This document shows positions 8,164 to 15,629 of a stretch of DNA of 64,000 nucleotides, piece by piece. The DNA is from Amycolatopsis orientalis DSM 43388. GTDB taxonomy: Bacteria; Actinomycetota; Actinomycetes; Mycobacteriales; Pseudonocardiaceae. Numbering within the stretch: the stretch's first letter is position 1; every line of letters starts with the position of its first letter. A model generated the notes under the pieces. The model was not told the origin of the DNA. It searched no databases and was given only the letters and a program-made list of their open reading frames with translations. The DNA is taken from assembly GCF_000411975.1 (NCBI RefSeq), contig NZ_ASXG01000195.1:1-64000 (forward strand), given 5' to 3'. The translations under genes and the position numbers were made by a program.

Positions 8164-8203
8164 TTAGCCCTTGCGCTAACTATCTCGACCCGTAATACTT
8201 AGC
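8164..8203. promoter_or_regulatory. TTAGC inverted repeats before ArsR gene
   Basis: TTAGC (8164-8168) and GCTAA (8175-8179) form a dyad with a six-base spacer, and a third TTAGC lies at 8199-8203, immediately before the ATG at 8207. A dyad overlapping the promoter is the usual arrangement for ArsR-type autorepression. Confidence 0.4.
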
Positions 8204-8206
8204 CCC

Positions 8207-8542
8207 ATGGCTCAGTATTCGACCACGCTCGACGGGGTCTTCGCCGCCCTCGCCGATCCGACCCGGCGGGCCGTCGTGCGGCGGCTCGGGCGGGGGCCGG
8301 CGAGTGTCGGGGAGCTGGCGGGCGACGCGCCGATGACGTTGCCGTCGTTCATGAAGCACGTGCGGATGCTCGAGTCGCACGGGCTGATCCGCACCGTGAA
8401 GTCCGGGCGGGTGCGGACGTGCGTCCTCGACCGCGACCGGTTCGCGCTCGTCGAGGACTGGCTCGCCGAGCAGCGGCGCGTCTGGGCCGAGCGCACCGAT
8501 CGGCTCGAGCAGTTCGTCACCGACCCGGAGGAGCAGCCGTGA
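8207..8542 (+). CDS. ArsR-family winged-helix regulator
   Basis: A 111-residue ArsR/SmtB-fold regulator with F-A-A-L-A-D-P-T-R-R-A-V at the N-terminus, S-V-G-E-L-A, a recognition helix region with M-T-L-P-S-F-M-K-H-V-R-M-L-E, and a C-terminal R-V-W-x-E-R-x-D-R-L-E tail. The metal-binding Cys/His motifs of SmtB are absent. This is the subclass that pairs with SRPBCC (AHSA1) proteins. The downstream GTG overlaps its stop by four bases (GTGA), so the two are translationally coupled. Confidence 0.92.
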   Translation: MAQYSTTLDGVFAALADPTRRAVVRRLGRGPASVGELAGDAPMTLPSFMKHVRMLESHGLIRTVKSGRVRTCVLDRDRFALVEDWLAEQRRVWAERTDRLEQFVTDPEEQP

Positions 8543-9009
8543 ACCCCGATCTCGATCTTTCCCTCGACCGCGTCATCCGCGCGCCCCGCAAGCGCGTCTG
8601 GGACGCCTGGACCGACCCGGTGAGTCTCGCCCAGTGGTGGATTCCCGCTCCGTTGCGGTGCCGCGTCGAGGAATTGGACGTGCGCGCCGGGGGTGCGTTC
8701 GTCACGCGGATGAGCGAAGACGGGCAAACCTTCGTCCCGCACCTCGACGCGTGCTTCCTCGTCGTCGAGGACTATGAGCGGCTCGTGTTCACCAATGCGC
8801 TCGACAGCGCGTGGCGGCCGGCGAACCCGCAGCCGGTCGCGATGACGGCCGAGGTCGTCCTTCGCGATCACCCGGACGGCACGGAGTATCGCGTCGTCGT
8901 CCGGCACGGGGACCCGGCGGCGCGGGAACGCCACGCCGACCTCGGGTTCGCGGACGGATGGGGCACGGTCACCGCGCAGCTCGCCCGGGTCGCGGAGAGC
9001 GCTTCCTGA
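8539..9009 (+). CDS. SRPBCC (AHSA1-like) domain protein
   Basis: A 156-residue START/AHA1-like hydrophobic-pocket protein: R-V-I-R-A-P-R-K-R-V-W-D-A-W-T-D-P near the N-terminus, Q-W-W-I-P, F-T-N-A near the middle, and a C-terminal helix with H-A-D-L-G-F-x-x-G-W. The ArsR-SRPBCC pair is very common; the SRPBCC protein is presumed to bind a hydrophobic ligand, but no reaction is established. The GTG start overlaps the ArsR stop codon in a GTGA junction. It converges on the phosphatase gene through a strong hairpin at 9026-9059. Confidence 0.9.
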   Translation: MNPDLDLSLDRVIRAPRKRVWDAWTDPVSLAQWWIPAPLRCRVEELDVRAGGAFVTRMSEDGQTFVPHLDACFLVVEDYERLVFTNALDSAWRPANPQPVAMTAEVVLRDHPDGTEYRVVVRHGDPAARERHADLGFADGWGTVTAQLARVAESAS

Positions 9010-9025
9010 GGCACGGCAACCGATT

Positions 9026-9059
9026 TCCGGGAGTGCCGGTTCGACCCGGCGCTCCCGGA
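9026..9059. terminator. Bidirectional terminator hairpin
   Basis: A 14-base-pair stem (9026-9039 with 9046-9059, a single T-G pair) and a six-base loop fill the gap between two convergent genes. Confidence 0.85.
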
Positions 9060-9061
9060 GA

Positions 9062-10288
9062 TCACAGGCGCGCGGCCGAGACCATCGCGCGGTAGACGTC
9101 GGTGTTGTCCAGGGTTCCGTCCAACCGGTCGGAGCCGGGGCCGGTCGCGGTGACCGGGGTCGGCACGCCGCTGTGGTCGCCGGTCGTCCAGTCGACCGTC
9201 AGCGAAAGCTTGGTTCCTGGCACGGGAAACGGACCGTCCTCGTTGCCTTCCGGGGCACCGTCAGTGTCCTCAATGGCCAGTCCGCCGGTCTCGTGGTCGC
9301 CGCCGACGATCACCAGGGTGTCCGGGTGCGAGCGGGCGAAGCGGAGCACTTCGGCGACAGCCGCGTCGAGCGCCCGGCCCGCGTCGAGGACGCCGTGTGC
9401 GTTGTTCTCGTGGGACATTCCGTCGATGCCTTCTTCTTCCAGGAACAGGAAGAAACCGCGCGGGTTGGCCGAAAGCGTGTCGAGCGCCTTCTTCGCCATC
9501 ACCGGCAGCGCGACTTTCGGCTGGTACGCGCCTTCGCCGTCCGGGCCGTAGTCGACCATGTCCTCGTTCGCGAACAAGCCGAGCAGCCGCGGCGCGCGAG
9601 TCGCGGCGAGTTCGCCGGCATTCCGCACATAGGTGTAGCCGGACCGCTTCGCCTGTTCGATCAGATTGCCGTGCGTGCTGCGGCTTTCCTCGCCCGGCTT
9701 GTCCGGCCACGCACCCGGGTCGCCCTTCGGCAGCCACCAGTCCTCGCCGCCGCCGAGGAGGACTTCCGGGCGGCTTTCGGTGATGTACTGCTTCGCGATG
9801 TCGCTCTGCAGGTCCCGCGAAGGCACGTGCGACGCGAACGCGGCCGGCGACGCGCCGGTGACCTGCGCGGTCGTGACCAGACCGGTCGATTTGCCGGCGC
9901 GTTTCGCCTGTTCGAGCACGGTCAGCAGACGACGGCCCTGCGCGTCCTGGCCGACCGCGCCGTTGCGGGTCTTGTGCCCGGTGGCGAGCGCGGTGGCCGC
10001 CGCGGCCGAGTCGGTGACGAGTTCTTCCGGGTCGGCGGGGTCGGTGTGCACCACGCCGGTGACCGGGAGCCGGTTCATCGCCAGGTCGCCCGCCCGGCCG
10101 GTCGTCGCGAGCCGGACGAACTCCCGCTGCGCCGCGCCCATGCCGTCGCCCTGGAGGTAGACGATGTTGCGCGCCTTCGGATGCCAGCCGCTGGAGTCCG
10201 CGGCGGGACTGTCCCCCGCCATCGCGACCGCGGGCACCGCCCCGGCCGCCGCGAGCACTGCCGCGGCGAGCACCATCGTCTTGCGCAT
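9062..10288 (-). CDS. Secreted alkaline phosphatase
   Basis: A 408-residue PhoA-superfamily phosphatase. It has an N-terminal signal peptide (M-R-K-T, then an Ala/Val-rich core ending V-A-M-A-G), metal Asp in L-Q-G-D-G-M-G, the phosphoryl-accepting Ser in V-T-D-S-A-A-A-A-T-A, and C-terminal metal ligands in E-E-G-I-D-G-M-S-H-E-N-N, G-G-D-H-E-T-G and T-G-D-H-S-G. It should hydrolyse phosphate monoesters outside the cell. An excellent ribosome site (AAGGAGG) precedes the ATG. No Pho box was recognised; instead a 19-base palindrome of a sugar/ROK-operator type lies just upstream. Confidence 0.93.
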   Translation of the reverse strand: MRKTMVLAAAVLAAAGAVPAVAMAGDSPAADSSGWHPKARNIVYLQGDGMGAAQREFVRLATTGRAGDLAMNRLPVTGVVHTDPADPEELVTDSAAAATALATGHKTRNGAVGQDAQGRRLLTVLEQAKRAGKSTGLVTTAQVTGASPAAFASHVPSRDLQSDIAKQYITESRPEVLLGGGEDWWLPKGDPGAWPDKPGEESRSTHGNLIEQAKRSGYTYVRNAGELAATRAPRLLGLFANEDMVDYGPDGEGAYQPKVALPVMAKKALDTLSANPRGFFLFLEEEGIDGMSHENNAHGVLDAGRALDAAVAEVLRFARSHPDTLVIVGGDHETGGLAIEDTDGAPEGNEDGPFPVPGTKLSLTVDWTTGDHSGVPTPVTATGPGSDRLDGTLDNTDVYRAMVSAARL

Positions 10289-10302
10289 CCGGACCTCCTT
10301 TA

Positions 10303-10321
10303 GTTAGGAAGCTTTCCTAAC
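10303..10321. promoter_or_regulatory. ROK-type operator palindrome before alkaline phosphatase
   Basis: GTTAGGAA-GCT-TTCCTAAC is a perfect dyad with eight-base arms. It sits 14 bases upstream of the alkaline phosphatase start, where it would overlap the transcription start. It closely resembles the TTAGGAAAGTTTCCTAA-type sites bound by ROK repressors such as CsnR in Streptomyces, recalled from knowledge. A ROK gene lies 0.8 kb away, but its own promoter carries a different dyad. Confidence 0.6.
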
Positions 10322-10421
10322 ATGTTTCGGGAGGCTCCGCGAGAGGGTCACCTGAACGGACGTGTCCGCCGATGGTGAACAGCGTCCCGCCGGACCGCGG
10401 CGCTCATTACGGTTGGTTTCC

Positions 10422-11144
10422 ATGGAGACCGTCACCACGCGCACCGTCGAGTACCCGGCCGACGGCCTCACCATGGTCGGGCACCTCGCGCTCCCCGCGG
10501 GCGCCGATCGCCGGCCCGCGGTCCTGCTCGGCCCCGAAGGCCCCGGCCTCAACGACTTCCAGCGCTCCCGGGCCGACGCGCTGGCCGAACTGGGCTACGT
10601 GGCGCTGGCCTTCGACCTGCACGGCGGACGCTGGTTCACCGATCCCGACGAGATGCTGGCCCGCTGCCTGCCGCTGCTCGACGACCCGGACCGGCTGCGC
10701 GACCTCGGCCGCGCGGCGCTCGACGTGCTGCTCGCCGAACCGCGGACCGACCCCGGCCGGATCGCCGGGATCGGGTACGGCACCGGCGGCGCGGTCGTGC
10801 TGGAACTCGGCCGGGCAGGAGTGGACCTGCGCGCGATCGGCACGATCAACGGGCTGGTCACCGGCCGTCCGGGCGAGGCCGCGAACATCCGCTGCCCGGT
10901 GTGGGCGGGCGTCGGCTCGGAGGACCCGATCATGGCTGCCGCGCAACGGGACGCCTTCGCCGCCGAGATGCAGGACGCGGGCGTCGATTGGCGGCTCACG
11001 ATCTACGGCGGCGCGCGGCACGCCTTCCACCACCCGCCGGTCGACCCGGAACAGCGACTCGTCCCCGGCGTCGGCTATCACGAACGGCACGCCGAGCGGG
11101 CCTGGCGCGACGTCGTGGCGCTGCTCGCGGAAAACCTGGGCTAA
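10422..11144 (+). CDS. Dienelactone-hydrolase-fold protein lacking the usual nucleophile
   Basis: A 240-residue alpha/beta-hydrolase of the dienelactone hydrolase family: P-A-V-L-L-G-P-E-G-P-G-L near the oxyanion region, A-L-A-F-D-L-H-G, a late Asp in G-S-E-D-P-I, and the catalytic His in G-A-R-H-A-F-H. At the nucleophile elbow, where relatives have G-Y-C-F-G-G, this protein reads G-Y-G-T-G-G, so the Cys is Gly. The enzyme may be inactive or use another mechanism. ATG 10422 begins the first strand. It runs toward the ROK gene; the two stop codons overlap slightly (11141-11144). Confidence 0.8.
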   Translation: METVTTRTVEYPADGLTMVGHLALPAGADRRPAVLLGPEGPGLNDFQRSRADALAELGYVALAFDLHGGRWFTDPDEMLARCLPLLDDPDRLRDLGRAALDVLLAEPRTDPGRIAGIGYGTGGAVVLELGRAGVDLRAIGTINGLVTGRPGEAANIRCPVWAGVGSEDPIMAAAQRDAFAAEMQDAGVDWRLTIYGGARHAFHHPPVDPEQRLVPGVGYHERHAERAWRDVVALLAENLG

Positions 11145-12274
11145 CGCGCTAGGAACGGCCCCGGATCCGCCAATACGCCATGGATAGTGCGGCCCGCGGC
11201 GCCCAGTGTCGCGGCGGACTCGCCGAGGGCGGACGGGTTCAGCACCGGTACCGAGCCGCGGAGACCCGTCAACCGCTTTCGCAGCACCGTTTCCGCGGCG
11301 GGGGCCAGCCAGGGGAACAACGGTCCGAACACCCCGCCGAGCACGACGCGGTCCACATCCACCAGGTTCACCGCCGACGCCAGTGCCAGCCCCAAAGCCT
11401 CGCCCGCCGCCGACACGGCCGACAACGCCGCGTCGTCGCCCTCCGCCAATGCGGCGGACAGACCCTCTACTGTGGACACTCCGGCCGCGGTCAGCATTGC
11501 TTCCTGCCCGGCGTAGGTCTCCAGGCACCCGACGGCGCCGCAGCGGCAGGACGGGCCGGACGGGGAGACCAGCACGTGCCCCAGCTCCCCGCCGGTGCCG
11601 CGGAACAACCGTGAGTCCACCACCAGTCCCGCACCGATGCCGATCTCGCCGGACACGTAGAGGAAATCCGCCGCGCCCGCGCCGAACCACAGCTCGCCCA
11701 GCGCACCGAGATTGGCCTCGTTCTCCACCGAAACCGGGACCGGCAGGTCCAGGGAAACGGGCACGTTCCGCCACCCGAGGTTCGGGGCGCTCAGCACCAC
11801 CCCGTCCCGCACCGGACCGGACACCGCGAGCACCGCACCGGCGACCGTCAAGCCCAGTTCGCGGGCCTCGGACAGCTCCGCGGAAGCCAGCTCCCGTACC
11901 GCTTCCAGCACGGTTTCCGCTGGCACGCCGCGGTTGTCGCGTTCGATCCGGACCGACCGGCGGACCGTACCGGTCAGGTCGAGAACGCACGCGGCGAGAT
12001 AGTCCACATTGGCCTCCAGCCCCAGCGAAGCCATCCGTCCGCCGCTCAGCGACACCTCGACCCCGGGACGGCCGCGCTCCCCCGCCCGCACGACGGCGGT
12101 CTCGGCCAGGAAGCCCGCGTCCAGCAGCGAGCCGACCAAAGTGGACACGGTCGATTTGGTCAGGCCGGTCCGCTCCGCCAGCGCGGCGCGGGTCAGCGGG
12201 CCGCCGCGGCTGATCTCGCCGAGCACCAGCTCGAGGTTCCGCGCCCGCATGGCGTCGTGCCGGACCGGTTCCAT
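11141..12274 (-). CDS. ROK-family repressor, probable xylose regulator
   Basis: A 377-residue ROK protein: an N-terminal winged helix (L-T-R-A-A-L-A-E-R-T-G-L-T-K-S-T-V-S), then the ROK sugar-kinase-like fold with E-N-E-A-N-L-G-A-L-G-E, E-I-G-I-G-A-G-L, G-x-G-G-E-L-G-H and the zinc motif C-R-C-G-A-V-G-C-L-E-T-Y. The Cys-rich zinc site and DNA-binding domain mark it as a XylR/NagC-type regulator, not a kinase. It is divergent from xylose isomerase at 12354, so xylose is the likely effector. ATG 12274 is preceded by GGAGG. Confidence 0.9.
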   Translation of the reverse strand: MEPVRHDAMRARNLELVLGEISRGGPLTRAALAERTGLTKSTVSTLVGSLLDAGFLAETAVVRAGERGRPGVEVSLSGGRMASLGLEANVDYLAACVLDLTGTVRRSVRIERDNRGVPAETVLEAVRELASAELSEARELGLTVAGAVLAVSGPVRDGVVLSAPNLGWRNVPVSLDLPVPVSVENEANLGALGELWFGAGAADFLYVSGEIGIGAGLVVDSRLFRGTGGELGHVLVSPSGPSCRCGAVGCLETYAGQEAMLTAAGVSTVEGLSAALAEGDDAALSAVSAAGEALGLALASAVNLVDVDRVVLGGVFGPLFPWLAPAAETVLRKRLTGLRGSVPVLNPSALGESAATLGAAGRTIHGVLADPGPFLAR

Positions 12275-12316
12275 GCAGACCTCCGCTCTTGACGGCCGGG
12301 ACGACCGTAGCGCAGT

Positions 12317-12341
12317 ATTTAGTCTACATCGTGAACTAAAT
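12317..12341. promoter_or_regulatory. Probable XylR operator
   Basis: ATTTAGT (12317-12323) and ACTAAAT (12335-12341) form a perfect dyad with an 11-base spacer between the divergent ROK gene and xylA. It ends just before the xylA ribosome site (GAAAGGA). This fits ROK-type repression of both genes, relieved by xylose. Confidence 0.6.
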
Positions 12342-12353
12342 GAAAGGACGGGC

Positions 12354-13505
12354 ATGGCCGACTACGCCCCCGTGCCGGAGGACAAATTCTCATTCGGGTT
12401 GTGGACCGTCGGCTGGCCCGCGGCCGACCCGTTCGGCGTCGCCACCCGCCCGCCGCTCGACCCGGTCGAGAGCGTGCACCGGCTGGCCGAACTGGGCGCG
12501 TACGGCGTCACTTTCCACGACGACGACCTCCTCGCCACCGAACCGGACCGCGACTCCGCGATCGCCAAGTTCAAGCGGGCGCTGGAGGAAACCGGCCTGC
12601 GCGTGCCGATGGCGACGACGAACCTGTTCAGCCACCCGGTCTTCAAGGACGGCGGTCTGACCAGCAACGACCGCGACATCCGGCGGTACGCCCTCACCAA
12701 GGTCCGGCGAAACCTCGACCTCGCCGCGGAGCTCGGCGCGCAGACCTACGTCCTGTGGGGCGGCCGCGAAGGCGCGGAATCCGACGCGGCGAAAGACGTC
12801 CGCGCGGCGCTCGCCCGGTACAAGGAAGGCCTCGACGTCCTCGCCGACTACGCCGTTTCGCAGGGCTACGACCTGCGGTTCGCGCTGGAGCCGAAGCCGA
12901 ACGAACCGCGCGGCGACATCCTGCTGCCGACGATCGGCCACGCACTCGGATTCATCTCGCAACTGGAGCGGCCGGAGCTGTTCGGGCTGAACCCGGAGGT
13001 CGGCCACGAGCAGATGGCCGGGCTGAACTTCGTGCACGGCATCGCGCAGGCGCTGTGGCAGGGCAAGCTGTTCCACCTCGACCTCAACGGCCAGCACGGC
13101 CCGAAGTACGACCAGGACCTGATCTTCGGCCACGGCGACCTCACCAGCGCGTTCTTCCTCGTCGACCTCCTGGAGCACGGCGGCTACGACGGCCCGCGGC
13201 ACTTCGACTACAAACCGCTGCGCACCGAAGACCCCGAGGACGTCTGGGTTTCCGCGGCGGCCAACATGCGCACTTACCTGATCCTGCGCGAAAAAGCCCG
13301 CGCGTTCCGGGCCGATCCGGAAGTCGCCGAAGCACTTGCCGCGTCCCGGGTGCCGGAACTGGCCACGCCGACGCTCGCGCCTGGCGAGACCCTGGACGAC
13401 CTGGCCGCCGACGACTTCGACGTCGAGGCAGCGGGCCGACGCGGCTACCACTTCACCCGGCTCAACCAGCTGGCCCTGGAACACCTGCTGGGCGTCCGTC
13501 ACTGA
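12354..13505 (+). CDS. xylA: Xylose isomerase
   Basis: A 383-residue class I (short) xylose isomerase converting D-xylose to D-xylulose. Seen: F-G-L-W-T-V-G-W, the catalytic His region G-V-T-F-H-D-D-D-L, W-G-G-R-E-G, the metal ligands in A-L-E-P-K-P-N-E-P-R-G-D-I, G-L-N-P-E-V-G-H-E and the metal-binding D-L-N-G-Q-H-G segment. The length matches actinobacterial enzymes of about 385-395 residues. No xylulokinase or xylose transporter is adjacent, so the rest of the pathway must lie elsewhere. Regulation by the divergent ROK protein is likely. Confidence 0.97.
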   Translation: MADYAPVPEDKFSFGLWTVGWPAADPFGVATRPPLDPVESVHRLAELGAYGVTFHDDDLLATEPDRDSAIAKFKRALEETGLRVPMATTNLFSHPVFKDGGLTSNDRDIRRYALTKVRRNLDLAAELGAQTYVLWGGREGAESDAAKDVRAALARYKEGLDVLADYAVSQGYDLRFALEPKPNEPRGDILLPTIGHALGFISQLERPELFGLNPEVGHEQMAGLNFVHGIAQALWQGKLFHLDLNGQHGPKYDQDLIFGHGDLTSAFFLVDLLEHGGYDGPRHFDYKPLRTEDPEDVWVSAAANMRTYLILREKARAFRADPEVAEALAASRVPELATPTLAPGETLDDLAADDFDVEAAGRRGYHFTRLNQLALEHLLGVRH

Positions 13506-13639
13506 GCCGATCGTTACTGATCCGACCACAGCCACGGCCTCATGGCTTGGTCGCATCAGTTACGTGCCGGGAGGGGGTCGGCCTGCTTTTGGTCGGATCA
13601 GTAAATCAGGCGACGCGGCACGCAGCGGTGTTTTACCGT
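13506..13639. other. Repeat-bearing gap after xylA
   Basis: No gene. Three related copies of a TTGGTCG-N-ATCAGT element occur here: inverted at 13514-13528, then direct at 13547-13560 and 13589-13604. They can form alternative hairpins (see the terminator entry). The gap probably contains the xylA terminator and the promoter for the T-box transcript. Confidence 0.6.
13514..13604. terminator. Alternative hairpins downstream of xylA
   Basis: TTACTGATCCGACCA (13514-13528) is the exact reverse complement of 13590-13604. The same left arm can also pair with the nearer copy at about 13542-13560, with one mismatch and one bulge. Only one of the two hairpins can form at a time. The near hairpin is a plausible xylA terminator; the far pairing would enclose it. 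Confidence 0.55.
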
Positions 13640-13892
13640 TGCGGGCAACACGTTGACGGAGACGAGTAGCGCGGGGCACGGCGAGGGACAGAGAGCTGCC
13701 GCCGGTGAGAAGGCAGCGTCGCGGCCCCGCGCGAAGACACTCCCGAGTGCGGGGAGGAAATGCCCCGCCGGCCCGGCCGCCGTCATCCGGCCAGAACGAG
13801 GCCGCCCGCCGGCGGCGAAGGTGCGGTGGCACCGCGAGTGTCCCTTCTCGCCCGCACCCCCAAGGGGTCGCCGAGTGCGCTCAGGAGAAGGA
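13640..13892 (+). promoter_or_regulatory. T-box riboswitch, Asp-specific, translational
   Basis: The leader of the aspartyl-tRNA synthetase gene has all main T-box parts. AGTA (13665-13668) precedes GCGCGGGG (13669-13676), which pairs with CCCCGCGC (13725-13732), followed by GAA, the specifier GAC (13736-13738, Asp) and A. Inside, GCTGCC/GGCAGC forms an apical hairpin with AGAGAG and GGTGAGA motifs. The T-box core G-G-T-G-G-C-A-C-C-G-C-G-A-G (13825-13838) gives a TGGC bulge (13827-13830) matching G73-CCA. GAAGG (13817-13821) can pair with CCTTC (13843-13847), which alternatively pairs with the Shine-Dalgarno GAGAAGG (13885-13891). Uncharged tRNA-Asp should therefore free the ribosome site. 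Confidence 0.9.
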
Positions 13893-15137
13893 ATGAGTAC
13901 CCGCACCCCGGTGGCCTGCCTGCGTGACCGCGTGGGCTCCACCGTGACGATCGCCGGCTGGGTGCACCGCCGGCGCGTGCTGAAATCCGTGGCGTTCCTG
14001 GTCGTCCGCGACCGGTCCGGCACCGCGCAGGCGGTGTTCGCCGAGCCGCCGGACGTCGCCGAGGAAACCGTCGTGCGGCTCACCGGGCAGGTGGTCGCCA
14101 GTGCACAAGCCCCGCACGGGGCCGAGCTGCGGGAGCCGGTGGTGGAGATCCTCGCCGAGCCGGAAAAGCGGCCGCCGTTCGACCTGTATCGGCCTGAGGT
14201 AGCCGCTGGTTTGCCGGTGGTGCTGGACAATGCGGCGGTCGCGTTGCGGCATCCGGTGCTGCGCAGGCGATTCGAGGTGGCCGCGGCCAGCGTCGCGGCG
14301 TTCCGGCGCGTGCTGGACCGTCAAGGGTTCACCGAGATCCACACGCCGAAAATCGTTGCCACCGCGACGGAATCCGGGGCGAATGTGTTCCGGCTCGACT
14401 ACTTCGGACGCCCGGCTTACCTCGCCCAGTCGCCGCAGTTTTTCAAACAGGCCATGGTCGGAGTGTTCGAGCGGGTGTACGAAGTCGGGCCGGTCTTCCG
14501 GGCCGAGCCCCACGACACCGCCCGGCATCTGGCCCAGTACACGAGTCTCGACGCGGAACTGGGCTTCATCTCCGACCATCGCGACGTGATGGCGGTGCTG
14601 CGCGACGTCGTAGCGGAGATGGCCGCGGCCGCCGGACCGGACGCGCCGACTGTGCCGGAAGAGATCCCGTCGATCGATTTCGCTGCCGCGCAAGAACTTC
14701 TGGCTCGGCACACCGACGAGGACCCGCGCGGCGAACCGGACCTCGCGCCCGCACACGAACGATGGCTGTGCGAATGGGCGCGACGGGAACACGGATCGGA
14801 ATTCTTGTTCGTGACCGGATACCCGATGGCGAAGCGGCCGTTCTACACCCATCCGGACCCGGCGGACCCGGCCCGCTCGAACAGTTTCGACCTGCTGTTC
14901 CGCGGCCTGGAACTGGTCACCGGCGGCCAGCGGCGCCATCGCCACGCGGACTACCTGGCCGTGCTCGGCGAAGCGGCCGGGCGGTATGCGGACTACCTCG
15001 ACGCGTTCGCGCACGGCATGCCGCCGCACGGCGGGTTCGCGATCGGGCTGGAGCGATGGGTCGCGCGGGTGCTGGGCGTGGCGAACGTCCGCGGGGCGAC
15101 GCTCTTCCCCCGCGACCTGCATCGCCTGCGGCCCTGA
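13893..15137 (+). CDS. aspS2: Second aspartyl-tRNA synthetase, archaeal-type
   Basis: A 414-residue class IIb synthetase. An N-terminal OB-fold anticodon-binding domain (V-T-I-A-G-W-V-H-R-R-R) is followed by the catalytic core with motif 2 (V-G-P-V-F-R-A-E-P-H-D-T-A-R-H-L) and motif 3 (G-F-A-I-G-L-E-R-W). The Q-S-P-Q-F-F-K-Q segment is AspRS-like, not AsnRS-like. It lacks the GAD insertion of bacterial AspRS, so it is the short archaeal/non-discriminating type. It could supplement a housekeeping AspRS or charge tRNA-Asn with Asp. The T-box upstream, with specifier GAC, independently supports Asp. ATG 13893 follows AGGAGAAGG. Confidence 0.88.
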   Translation: MSTRTPVACLRDRVGSTVTIAGWVHRRRVLKSVAFLVVRDRSGTAQAVFAEPPDVAEETVVRLTGQVVASAQAPHGAELREPVVEILAEPEKRPPFDLYRPEVAAGLPVVLDNAAVALRHPVLRRRFEVAAASVAAFRRVLDRQGFTEIHTPKIVATATESGANVFRLDYFGRPAYLAQSPQFFKQAMVGVFERVYEVGPVFRAEPHDTARHLAQYTSLDAELGFISDHRDVMAVLRDVVAEMAAAAGPDAPTVPEEIPSIDFAAAQELLARHTDEDPRGEPDLAPAHERWLCEWARREHGSEFLFVTGYPMAKRPFYTHPDPADPARSNSFDLLFRGLELVTGGQRRHRHADYLAVLGEAAGRYADYLDAFAHGMPPHGGFAIGLERWVARVLGVANVRGATLFPRDLHRLRP

Positions 15138-15142
15138 GGGTC

Positions 15143-15176
15143 GGTGCGGGGAACCTTGAGCGAGGTTCCCCGCACC
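15143..15176. terminator. Bidirectional terminator hairpin
   Basis: A perfect 14-base-pair stem (15143-15156 with 15163-15176) and six-base loop lie exactly between the convergent aspS2 and MarR genes. Confidence 0.9.
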
Positions 15177-15629
15177 TCACTTGGCCGCGAAGGTGAGCGA
15201 ACCGAGCGCCGTGACCAGGGGAGCCAGCTCCGGAAGTTCCTCCGCCTCGGCGAGCGCGGCCGATAGCGCCGCGTCGTGCGTCGGGCGGGCGGCGGCCAGC
15301 AGCTTCTGCCCGGACGCGGTGACCTCGGTGTAGATGCCGCGCCGGTCGTCCTGGCACAGGTACCGCGACAGCAGGCCGCGCTCCTCGAGCCGCGTGACCA
15401 GCCGGGTCGTCGCCGACTGGCTCAGCACCACCGCGTTGGCCAGCTGGCTCATCCGCAGGTGGAAGCCGTCCTGACGGCCGAGCACGTCGAGCACCGTGTA
15501 CTCGCTCACCGACAGCTCGTGCTCAGCCTCCAGCGCGCGGTTCAGCCGGTCTTCGATCCGCGCGTGCAGGGCGGCCAGCGTCCGCCAGCCTTGCGCGCGC
15601 GCCTCGACGGCGTCGTCCGACACCGACAT
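15177..15629 (-). CDS. MarR-family transcriptional regulator
   Basis: A 150-residue MarR-type winged helix: L-S-V-S-E-Y-T-V-L-D-V-L at the dimer helix, L-R-M-S-Q-L-A-N-A-V-V-L-S-Q-S-A-T-T-R-L-V-T-R-L-E-E-R-G-L-L as the helix-turn-helix, and the wing D-D-R-R-G-I-Y-T-E. Such proteins respond to phenolic or oxidative signals. No divergent partner is obvious: the next gene upstream is a Ser/Thr kinase about 230 bases away on the opposite strand. The ATG at 15629 is preceded by GGAGGAGGTG. Confidence 0.9.
   Translation of the reverse strand: MSVSDDAVEARAQGWRTLAALHARIEDRLNRALEAEHELSVSEYTVLDVLGRQDGFHLRMSQLANAVVLSQSATTRLVTRLEERGLLSRYLCQDDRRGIYTEVTASGQKLLAAARPTHDAALSAALAEAEELPELAPLVTALGSLTFAAK

Larger units (their letters stand above)
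7810..8206. other. Gap holding a tRNA-like relic and the ArsR promoter
   Basis: Nearly 400 bases with no supported protein gene. The middle (7897-7981) carries a degenerate tRNA-like sequence and the right end (8164-8203) the inverted repeats in front of the ArsR gene. Open frames here run through both without domain content. Confidence 0.5.

Noticed and set aside
10289..10421. Pho box upstream of alkaline phosphatase
   Set aside because: No pair of PhoP-type direct repeats was recognised; the only clear site is the ROK-type palindrome.
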